Assembly (NCBI GenBank): GCA_014238345.1
Contig: JABABF010000284.1
Coordinates: forward strand, 1-5,478
Source: Gammaproteobacteria bacterium
GTDB lineage: Bacteria; Pseudomonadota; Gammaproteobacteria; JABABF01
Reading direction: 5' to 3'
DNA: 5,478 nt
In this document: in pieces, positions 1 through 5,478 of the stretch
Layout of the letters: each line of letters opens with the position of its first letter
How positions within the stretch are numbered: the first letter of the stretch is position 1
The notes under the pieces: model-generated
The model's input: only the letters and a program-made list of their open reading frames with translations
The model's database searches: none
Told to the model about the DNA's origin: nothing
Position numbers and translations under genes: made by a program

Positions 1-1443
1 AATTATGGCTTGCAAAAACGATTTGCCGAAGATCAGTGTAGCAATGACTGGCTACTCAACATAGACGCCGATGAATGGTTAGATAGTGAACTGACGGAAA
101 GTGTGCGACGTTTGTTTACGCATGGCGATCCAGACAAGCCCGTCATGCCCGTCATGCCCGTATGGTGCCTGCGCCGTCGCAACATCTATTTTGGGGATCG
201 TGCGCCGCGATGGCATGTGCGTGGCGAACTCCTCGTGCGTCTCTACGACCGGCGGCAAGCGCGTTTTTCAACGCAGCCGATGCGAGCCACCGTGCCGCAC
301 TGCAAAGGGAGGACAGGCACCCTGCGCGGCACCCTACTCCACTGCCATGCGCGCTCTGTCAAACACTTGGTGGAAAAAGAATTGAACGCCGAGAGCCTGA
401 ACAGCATGGCACAACGCAAATCTTGGCCAGTCCTACTCGCAGCTCTATTTTTCGGATTTCCCAAAGATTTCTTCGGGCACTATCTGTTCAACCATCATTT
501 CCTCGGCGGAAAAAAGGGCTTTGCCTGCTCGATGATTTACGCCTATGCGCGGTTTTTGAACACGGCCAGTGAGGTCGAGCACAGGCTGCGATGGCGGGAA
601 AAAGAAGCGCGGCGACCGACACCGCCTCCGCTCTCGCAAGAGGCTCGCAAACAACTGCCGCAACTGCCCCTCTACGGCTATATCCTCGCCCACAACGAAG
701 CCGATCGCATCGGCAGAGCCTTGGCATCCTTGCAATTATTGGTACGCGAGACGGTCGTGATCGACGGCGGCTCAAATGACGGCACACAGGCAGTGGCCCA
801 GTCCTACGGCGCACGCGTCGTCCACAACGACTGGGAAGGGTTTGAGAAGCAGCGGCTCTTCGCGGTATCGCAACTCCCCAAGGGTTGGGTGATCTGGCTG
901 GATGCGGATGAATGGCTAAGCCCTGAATTAATCGCTTCGATCCGCACGCTGTTCAAAGAGGGAGAACCTAAGTTGCCAGCCTATGATTTCTATCGCAACG
1001 ATCTGTTCGTGGGCAAGATAAAAGACAGGACCTGTATGAAGCGCCAAGCCTATACACGACTGTGCGACAGCCGCCACTACGACAACGCAAAAATAGATTA
1101 CGATGTCCGTCAGTACGATATCGCTCAAATAGACGGCAATCAGCAACTGGCCGACCGATTCCTCAAAGGACGCATGTTCCATATGGCGGTGCGCTCCATG
1201 CAGCAGCTGACCCACAAGGAAATCATGTATTCTGGTCGTGACCAAATCCGGGTCAGCAAGCCCTCGCTGGCATTGTCGCTACGTCTTTTTGTCGAAATGC
1301 CGTTATTTTTTATAAAATGGTATATTTTTCGCGGCGCGATATTTGGCGGACTGCAGGGTTACTGCTATTCGGTGATCTACAGCTACGCACGCTTCCAGAG
1401 AATTCTGAAGTTAGCGGAAGCCAAGCCGGAATGGCGCACTTAG
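1..1443 (+). CDS. Tandem-domain family 2 glycosyltransferase, WaaE/KdtX-like (5' end outside window)
   Basis: The frame is open from base 1 (codons Asn-Tyr-Gly-Leu), so the TTG at base 10 is unlikely to be the true start. The visible 480 residues hold two related GT2 units. Unit 1 lacks its N-terminal nucleotide-binding half; it shows the DADEW motif at residues 22-26, then a hydrophobic stretch (about 142-160) and a SMIYAYARF tail. Unit 2 is complete: start YILAHNEADRIGRAL (227 on), VVIDGGSNDGT (D255), DADEW (301-305), a hydrophobic segment (about 421-450) and a matching SVIYSYARF tail. DADE-type motifs bind the nucleotide-sugar and metal in GT2 enzymes. WaaE/KdtX relatives add sugars to the LPS core at the cytoplasmic membrane face, and the hydrophobic C-terminal segments fit membrane association. 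Inference: a two-domain enzyme adding two sugars, or one active and one degenerate domain. Donor and acceptor cannot be told. Confidence 0.85.
   Translation, partial: NYGLQKRFAEDQCSNDWLLNIDADEWLDSELTESVRRLFTHGDPDKPVMPVMPVWCLRRRNIYFGDRAPRWHVRGELLVRLYDRRQARFSTQPMRATVPHCKGRTGTLRGTLLHCHARSVKHLVEKELNAESLNSMAQRKSWPVLLAALFFGFPKDFFGHYLFNHHFLGGKKGFACSMIYAYARFLNTASEVEHRLRWREKEARRPTPPPLSQEARKQLPQLPLYGYILAHNEADRIGRALASLQLLVRETVVIDGGSNDGTQAVAQSYGARVVHNDWEGFEKQRLFAVSQLPKGWVIWLDADEWLSPELIASIRTLFKEGEPKLPAYDFYRNDLFVGKIKDRTCMKRQAYTRLCDSRHYDNAKIDYDVRQYDIAQIDGNQQLADRFLKGRMFHMAVRSMQQLTHKEIMYSGRDQIRVSKPSLALSLRLFVEMPLFFIKWYIFRGAIFGGLQGYCYSVIYSYARFQRILKLAEAKPEWRT
139..161 (+). repeat. 9-bp in-frame tandem repeat inside the glycosyltransferase gene
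   Basis: The unit CCCGTCATG occurs twice in a row, followed by a partial third copy (CCCGT). It encodes Pro-Val-Met-Pro-Val-Met-Pro-Val. Because the unit is 9 bp, changes in copy number keep the frame and would only lengthen or shorten a loop in the first GT2 unit, after the DADEW motif. Confidence 0.85.
1416..1420 (+). promoter_or_regulatory. Probable ribosome binding site for the second glycosyltransferase
   Basis: GGAAG lies 10 bases before the ATG at 1431, inside the 3' end of the preceding gene. No comparable purine-rich site sits at good distance before the alternative ATG at 1446, where the nearest GGA is 15 bases away. This favours the 1431 start, though the match is modest. Confidence 0.4.
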
Positions 1444-2213
1444 CCATGGCAACCGTTCTGTGCATGAAATGGGGGAAGGCGTATTCTGCTGATTATGTCA
1501 ATATTCTCTACCGTGCGGTTTCAGCTAATTTGGAGCAACCATTCCGTTTTATTTGTTTGACCGATGATGACAACGGCCTAGATCGATCCATAGAAGCTTA
1601 TCCTTTGCCGGACATGGGTTTGACGACAGAGCGCCTAAAAAATGGTGGGTGGCAAAAGCTGTGCATGTTTGCTCCTACCCTTTATCAGATCGAAGGGCGT
1701 GTTTTATTTTTGGATTTGGATATTGTTATTGTTGGCGCACTCGATGTTTTTTTTGACAATAGCTCACCTCTGACGATGATTAGAGAATGGCCGAAATTTT
1801 GGCATCGCGTCCTTATGAGGCAGGATCAGGCGGGGGGGAACTCTTCTGTACTCGCCTTTGATATAGGCACCCAGACTCAGATTTATCACGCATTTATGGC
1901 TGACTCCGCCGCTGCCTTTGCAAACTTCCGCAATGAGCAGCGTTTTTTGGCTGCGCATGCGCAGGGGTTAATATACTGGTCAAAAGGCTTATGCCTCAGC
2001 TTCAAAGCCGATCTGATGCACTTTCCGCCATTGAATTTCCTGCGCCGCCCTCGTGCACTGCCAAGCAATGCCCGTATAGTGGCATTTCATGGTTGGCCGC
2101 TGCCGCAGGATGTCTGCTCTCATAGCTGGGGAACCGGGTTCCGGCGGGGCTTTGGTAAGGTTGGCTGGGTACAGGATTGTTGGCTGAAATATAGCGACCA
2201 TCACCCCAAATAA
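1431..2213 (+). CDS. Glycosyltransferase with DxD motif (GT8-like fold inferred), surface-glycan locus
   Basis: Predicted 260 residues from ATG 1431, or 255 from ATG 1446. Proteins of this type commonly begin just before a VLCMKWG-like strand, seen here at residues 9-15, so either start is possible; 1431 has the better ribosome site. Visible motifs are an N-terminal strand followed by YVNILYRAV, FICLTDD (about 40-46), VLFLDLDIVIVG with the DxD aspartates at 95 and 97 (metal/nucleotide-sugar binding), NSSVLAFD, and a late VAFHGWPLP with His 220, like the C-terminal metal-ligand His of GT8-type transferases. No signal peptide or clear membrane segment is seen, so it is probably cytosolic. It overlaps the upstream gene by 13 bases (or follows it by 2), implying translational coupling. 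T-rich codons (ttt, ttg, att) are more frequent than in polA. The sugar specificity is unknown. Confidence 0.75.
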   Translation: MAHLAMATVLCMKWGKAYSADYVNILYRAVSANLEQPFRFICLTDDDNGLDRSIEAYPLPDMGLTTERLKNGGWQKLCMFAPTLYQIEGRVLFLDLDIVIVGALDVFFDNSSPLTMIREWPKFWHRVLMRQDQAGGNSSVLAFDIGTQTQIYHAFMADSAAAFANFRNEQRFLAAHAQGLIYWSKGLCLSFKADLMHFPPLNFLRRPRALPSNARIVAFHGWPLPQDVCSHSWGTGFRRGFGKVGWVQDCWLKYSDHHPK

Positions 2214-2227
2214 AAAATAGCAGGTGG

Positions 2228-2568
2228 CTAGAATGGTGTGCTCTCAGCTGTTGCGATCAGCCTCCTCAAGCAGAGCACCCAACGACGAAGGTTATTCAAC
2301 AGCACTTGACTGAACTGAGGTGCTTGGGCATAGGCGCTAGCTGTGAGCTCCGTATAGCGACACAACAGCTGCTCGACACTATCGTGGCCACAGGGCGGCT
2401 CGCCGCTCAGCTCCAGCGATGTTTCATAGTGGGCAAACCCAATCCGGCGACTGTGCAAAAAAGATCGGCGCACCCACATTGACCGCCACCGCGCCGAGAT
2501 CTCGGCGCAAATAACGTGCACCGCCAAGCATTGGCACTCGTATGTTATGCTCTGTCGGCCTGTCCAGA
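2228..2568 (-). pseudogene. C-terminal remnant of an LpxL/HtrB-type acyltransferase, frameshifted
   Basis: Two minus-strand frames join into one plausible protein tail. From about 2568 down to 2457 the frame reads VPMLGGARYLRRDLGAV, then NVGAPIF. It soon meets a stop at 2424-2426. Removing one base from the A6 run at 2457-2462 (T6 on the coding strand) continues it as LHSRRIGFAHYETSLELSG, then a D..EQLL.RYTEL helix and a closing AP...LLNNLRRW, ending at the TAG at 2228-2230. This resembles the end of lauroyl/myristoyl acyltransferases of lipid A: a GAP-strand, an R-R/Y strand pair, a helix, then P-x-x-W/RRW. The N-terminal part with the HX4D/E catalytic motif is absent; the methyltransferase-like fragment is found there instead. 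No start codon of its own is convincing. The match is from motif memory only, so another family is possible. Almost certainly non-functional as it stands. Confidence 0.5.
2491..2508. repeat. Perfect 18-bp palindrome
   Basis: GCGCCGAGATCTCGGCGC is its own reverse complement with no loop spacer. It lies inside the acyltransferase remnant, where it encodes part of the Arg-Arg-Asp-Leu-Gly stretch, so codon constraint may explain it. No T-run follows on either strand, so it is not a typical intrinsic terminator. Confidence 0.6.
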
Positions 2569-2955
2569 CGGCAGACCCGCACGGATACCCGCAACCAAGT
2601 CAGCATCGACAGAGTCTCCTTCCAGCAAGCGAATCCGGGGGTGTGTCAGTCTGCGCGCCTCAGCAGACAACTCAATGTCTATGCCATAGACCACCGCACT
2701 GGGCGGCATTCCCATCAGTTCTAATAGAGATGCAAAATAGAGTACCGAGCCACCATAGGCCACCCCCGTTTGGAGGATGAAAGTTGGGCGTAGGCGGTAG
2801 ACCAATTCTTGGTAGAGTTGCAAATCTAATGGACACTGCGCTATTCGGTGACCAAGGAAAGTATTGCGTTGCCAAGTATCGCGGGAATGGTAGTACAGAT
2901 AATGAAAGGCACGAACAACGAAAGGCTTGGATAATAATGACCACACTTTCTTCAC
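2545..2955 (-). pseudogene. Truncated CmcI-like ('cephalosporin hydroxylase' family) methyltransferase
   Basis: 136 residues from a GTG start at 2955 chosen for its strong Shine-Dalgarno (2964-2971, 8-base spacing). Longer in-frame extension upstream is low-complexity and lacks such a site. Order of motifs: a basic N-terminus, DLQLYQELVYRLRP (44-57), the SAM-binding-like glycine loop ILQTGVAYGGS (60-70), FASLLELMG, strand VVYGIDIE (88-95) and LLEGDSVD (110-117). Family members are usually well over 200 residues, with an acidic residue where this protein has Gln 62 and a later LDSDH-type metal/active-site motif. Here the frame stops at 2545-2547, just before that motif would appear, and acyltransferase-like sequence follows in another frame. 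Relatives in glycan loci are thought to O-methylate sugars; that role is inferred for the ancestor only. Promoter and ribosome site look intact, so a short protein may still be made. Confidence 0.65.
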
Positions 2956-2963
2956 GGTGGCTT

Positions 2964-2971
2964 CCCCCCTT
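2964..2971 (-). promoter_or_regulatory. Strong ribosome binding site for the truncated methyltransferase
   Basis: On the minus strand the sequence is AAGGGGGG, followed by eight bases and then GTG at 2955. This G-rich anti-16S match decides in favour of the GTG start over the in-frame ATG 24 bases further upstream. Confidence 0.65.
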
Positions 2972-2988
2972 AATGGCATCGCTTGGCA

Positions 2989-2994
2989 ATTATA
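2989..2994 (-). promoter_or_regulatory. Consensus -10 box for the minus-strand remnant
   Basis: The minus strand reads TATAAT exactly, about 34 bases before the GTG start, which would give a 5' leader of roughly 27 bases. No good TTGACA-like -35 hexamer is present at 16-18 bases; the region there reads GAGGTG. It may therefore be a weak or activator-dependent sigma-70 promoter. One exact hexamer in AT-rich sequence can arise by chance, but its position is suitable. Confidence 0.45.
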
Positions 2995-3086
2995 GGCTGT
3001 TCGGGTGGTGACACCTCGGCCATCCCGCGCCCTTTGCCCCGCAGTGCAATGCTGCGATGATGCCCTGCCTCGCATCTGGTGTCGCC

Positions 3087-5478
3087 ATGCCTGAGAGCGC
3101 AACCCCGATGGTTTTGGTGGACGGCTCTTCCTGTCTCTACCGCGCCTACCATGCCCTGCCTGATCTCAGCACCCAAAGCGGCCAGCCGACGGGTGCCGTG
3201 CGCGGTGTCATCGCCATGTTGCGCCGCCTCAGAGACGACTATCCCGCCGCCTCCATGGTGGTGATTTTCGATGCCCCAGGCAGCACTTTCCGCCATCAAC
3301 TAGAGCCGCGTTACAAGGCCAACCGCCCGTCTATGCCCGCTGAGCTACGCACCCAAATCGCACCCTTACACCAATTGATTGAGGCGCTGGGTTGGCCGTT
3401 GCTCGCCGTACCAGAGGTCGAGGCCGACGATGTGATCGCTACACTGACTCGCTTGGCTCGCGCCCACTCTCGTGAGGTGATCATCGCCTCCAGCGACAAA
3501 GATTTGGCGCAACTTGTCGGTGAGGGTGTACTACTTGAAGACCGGTTGCGACGCGGTGACGCTCGGCCGCAACGCCTTGATGCAGACGGCGTACGAGCCA
3601 AGTTTGGCGTGTCGCCAGAGCATATCATCGACTATCTGGCGCTGGTCGGCGACAGTAGCGACAACTACGCTGGTGCACGTGGCATCGGCACCAAAACCGC
3701 CAGTGCATTGATCAACACATGGGGTGATATTGACGCCATCTACACTCACTTGGACGAGATCGCCGCCAGCGGTATGAGACGCGCCGCCGCGCTGGCAAAA
3801 GGGTTGCTTGAGGATCGCGACACCGTGCTACTCGCCCGTCAGCTGGCGACGCTAAAAAGCGATGTGGTACTGGAGAAGGACATCAATGCCTTGCACCCGA
3901 CACCGCCAGATACCAAACGTCTGCACGCCCTCTACCACAAGCTGGAGTTTCGCAGTTGGTTGGCGGAGCTAGATAACGCGACCGACAAGGAAACTGGCGC
4001 TTTGGCAGTGATACCGCCCCCCGACTGGGAGCTGGTGCTCAACGAGAGTGCACTGGAGCGCTGGCAGGTGGCGGCGCGCGGTGCCGAGCTACTCTCAATA
4101 GACTTAGAGACCACGAGCTTGCATTACATGGAGGCCGAAGTGGTCGGCATCGCATTGGCGGTGCGCCCCGGTGCCGGAGCCTACATCCCAATCGGCCACC
4201 GTCTGCCAGCCAAAAGTCTGCTGGAGGATCCAGGCACCGCCGAGGTGGCGGGAACATTAGACCCGCAACAGCTGAACGCAGCGACGGTGTGGGCAGCACT
4301 CGCCCCGCTACTAGAGGATGCAGAGCTACCCAAAGTGGGGCAAAACTTGAAGTACGACCGCGCCGTGCTGATGAACTGCGGCATCGAGCTACGCGGTGTG
4401 CGCCACGACACCATGTTGCAATCCTATCTGTTGCGACCCGGTGGTCGCCACGATTTAGACAGCTTGGCCGCCCACCACTTGCAGCGCCGCATGACCACTT
4501 ATAAGGAGGTGGTCGGTCGCGGCACCGCACAGCTCAATTTTAGCCAAGTGGCACTGGAAACCGCTGCTGCCTACGCCGTTGAAGATGCCGTGGCAGCCTT
4601 GGAGTTGCACACTGTGCTGTGGCCAGATCTGGAGCGCACTCCGCGCCTCGCCGCACTCTACCGCGACTTAGAAATGCCCTTGTCGGCGGTGTTGGCGCGT
4701 ATGGAGCGTTGCGGTGCGCGTGTTGATAGCGCCCATCTCCAAGCCTTGGGGCGCGAACTCGGTCAGCGGGCGGCAGCACTTGAGGCGAAGGTGCACGAGC
4801 TGGCGGGTGCGCGCTTCAACCTGAACTCACCCAAGCAGTTGCAAGCGGTACTCTACGAGCGCTTGGGCTTGCCCGCCGGACGCAAGACCCCAGGCGGTCA
4901 GCCATCCACCGCTGAGCCAGTATTGCAAGAGCTGGCTCGCGAGCACCCGATCGTCGCATCGATTCTCAACTACCGCAGTCTGGTCAAGCTCAAGTCCACT
5001 TATGCCGACCGCCTGCCGGCTTGCGTCAACGCTCGTAGCAAGCGCATCCATACTTCTTTCCATCAGGCGGTGACGACCACTGGCCGCCTGTCCTCGGCCG
5101 AGCCGAACTTACAGAACATCCCGATCCGTACCGCCGAAGGGCGGCGCATCCGCCAGGCCTTCATCCCGGCCGCGGGCTATCGCCTGCTGTGCTGTGACTA
5201 CTCGCAGATCGAGTTGCGCATCATGGCGCACTGCTCGGGCGATCAGGGTCTCTCACAGGCCTTCGCCGAAGGGCGCGACATCCACCGTGCCACCGCTGCC
5301 GAGCTATTCGCCGACGGCCACGAGGAGGCCGTGGACAGCCAGCTGCGCCGTGATGCCAAAGCGATTAACTTTGGGCTGATCTACGGCATGTCGGCCTACG
5401 GCCTCGCCCGCCAGTTAGATGTGCCCCAAAGCGAGGCGCGCCGCTACATGGAACGCTATTTCGCCCGCTACCCCGGTG
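3087..5478 (+). CDS. polA: DNA polymerase I (C-terminus outside window)
   Basis: 797 codons are visible; E. coli Pol I has 928 residues, so about 130 are missing, including the late motif C. Pol I removes RNA primers and fills gaps during replication and repair. The 5' nuclease domain (about 1-300) keeps its acidic ligands: D12 in VLVDGSS, D62 in FDAPG, D114/D115 in VEADDVI, D137/D139 in SSDKD and D189/D192 in GDSSDN. The 3'-5' exonuclease domain (about 330-510) keeps D339/E341 (DLET), D424 (QNLKYD) and Y496/D500 (YAVED), so proofreading should be active. The polymerase domain shows TTTGRLSSAEPNLQNIPIR, motif A CCDYSQIELRIMAH (D704) and the O-helix RRDAKAINFGLIYG (K758, F762, Y766). The start at ATG 3087 gives the usual short N-terminus; in-frame ATGs at 3060 and 3108 are alternatives, and none has a strong ribosome site. 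GC-rich compared with the gene at 1431-2213. Confidence 0.98.
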   Translation, partial: MPESATPMVLVDGSSCLYRAYHALPDLSTQSGQPTGAVRGVIAMLRRLRDDYPAASMVVIFDAPGSTFRHQLEPRYKANRPSMPAELRTQIAPLHQLIEALGWPLLAVPEVEADDVIATLTRLARAHSREVIIASSDKDLAQLVGEGVLLEDRLRRGDARPQRLDADGVRAKFGVSPEHIIDYLALVGDSSDNYAGARGIGTKTASALINTWGDIDAIYTHLDEIAASGMRRAAALAKGLLEDRDTVLLARQLATLKSDVVLEKDINALHPTPPDTKRLHALYHKLEFRSWLAELDNATDKETGALAVIPPPDWELVLNESALERWQVAARGAELLSIDLETTSLHYMEAEVVGIALAVRPGAGAYIPIGHRLPAKSLLEDPGTAEVAGTLDPQQLNAATVWAALAPLLEDAELPKVGQNLKYDRAVLMNCGIELRGVRHDTMLQSYLLRPGGRHDLDSLAAHHLQRRMTTYKEVVGRGTAQLNFSQVALETAAAYAVEDAVAALELHTVLWPDLERTPRLAALYRDLEMPLSAVLARMERCGARVDSAHLQALGRELGQRAAALEAKVHELAGARFNLNSPKQLQAVLYERLGLPAGRKTPGGQPSTAEPVLQELAREHPIVASILNYRSLVKLKSTYADRLPACVNARSKRIHTSFHQAVTTTGRLSSAEPNLQNIPIRTAEGRRIRQAFIPAAGYRLLCCDYSQIELRIMAHCSGDQGLSQAFAEGRDIHRATAAELFADGHEEAVDSQLRRDAKAINFGLIYGMSAYGLARQLDVPQSEARRYMERYFARYPG

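Larger units (their letters stand above)
2956..3086. other. Divergent intergenic region between the minus-strand remnant and polA
   Basis: This 131-base region must hold the start signals for both directions unless polA transcription begins further left. On the minus strand a -10 box and ribosome site are clear. On the plus strand I find no convincing -35/-10 pair: TTGGCA at 2983-2988 has no acceptable -10 at 16-18 bases. No hairpin plus T-run terminator is visible. Confidence 0.5.

Noticed and set aside
928..1245. Minus-strand open frame of 105 codons opposite the second GT2 domain
   Set aside because: It lies entirely within a well-supported plus-strand gene and shows no recognisable motif or ribosome site.
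2205..2235. Possible terminator between the convergent genes (TAGC-AGGTG-GCTA with an adjacent A6/T6 run)
   Set aside because: The stem is only four base pairs, and on the plus strand the A/T run is on the wrong side, so support is too weak for a terminator call.
2547..3011. Plus-strand small open frames across the remnant region
   Set aside because: They lack ribosome sites and recognisable protein features, while the minus strand carries clear family motifs.
3060..3161. ATGCCCTGCCT present at 3060-3070 and again at 3151-3161
   Set aside because: An 11-base match in GC-rich sequence, with different flanks and one copy coding; most likely coincidence.
2970..3299. Minus-strand open frame of 109 codons over the intergenic region and polA start
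   Set aside because: It overlaps the polA nuclease domain and the promoter region and has a low-complexity, His/Gly-rich translation with no family resemblance.
4039..4530. Minus-strand open frame of 163 codons opposite polA
   Set aside because: Arg/Ser/Pro-rich translation typical of the antisense of a GC-rich gene; polA motifs on the plus strand run through the whole span.

Overview
The window looks like a chromosomal segment from a Gram-negative proteobacterium, probably a gammaproteobacterium. DNA polymerase I closely follows the E. coli architecture and residue spacing, and its neighbours look like a lipopolysaccharide (LPS) or surface-glycan locus. The species cannot be told from the sequence alone.

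Layout. (1) Bases 1-1443 (+) hold the 3' part of a large glycosyltransferase with two tandem GT2 domains of the WaaE/KdtX type. The reading frame is already open at base 1, so the gene begins upstream. (2) Bases 1431-2213 (+) hold a second, more AT-rich glycosyltransferase with a DxD motif. It overlaps or abuts the first gene and is probably co-transcribed with it. (3) Bases 2228-2955 (-) face these genes and look like a scar of gene decay. A well-initiated but truncated CmcI-type methyltransferase/'cephalosporin hydroxylase' family gene (N-terminal 136 residues) runs into the C-terminal part of what looks like an LpxL/HtrB-type acyltransferase. The acyltransferase part is in a different frame and is itself broken by a frameshift at a six-base homopolymer. 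(4) Bases 2956-3086 form a divergent intergenic region with a good -10 box and Shine-Dalgarno for the minus-strand remnant. (5) Bases 3087-5478 (+) hold polA, with 5' nuclease, 3'-5' exonuclease and most of the polymerase domain. The window cuts off about 130 C-terminal residues.

How the genes fit together. The two plus-strand transferases, and the ancestors of the two minus-strand fragments (a sugar/glycan methyltransferase candidate and a lipid A-type acyltransferase), all fit LPS or glycolipid assembly at the cytoplasmic face of the inner membrane. polA is an unrelated housekeeping gene at the edge of this variable region. I found no CRISPR array, tRNA, rRNA, insertion sequence or wholly new system. 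The most interesting part is the eroded hybrid locus at 2228-2955.
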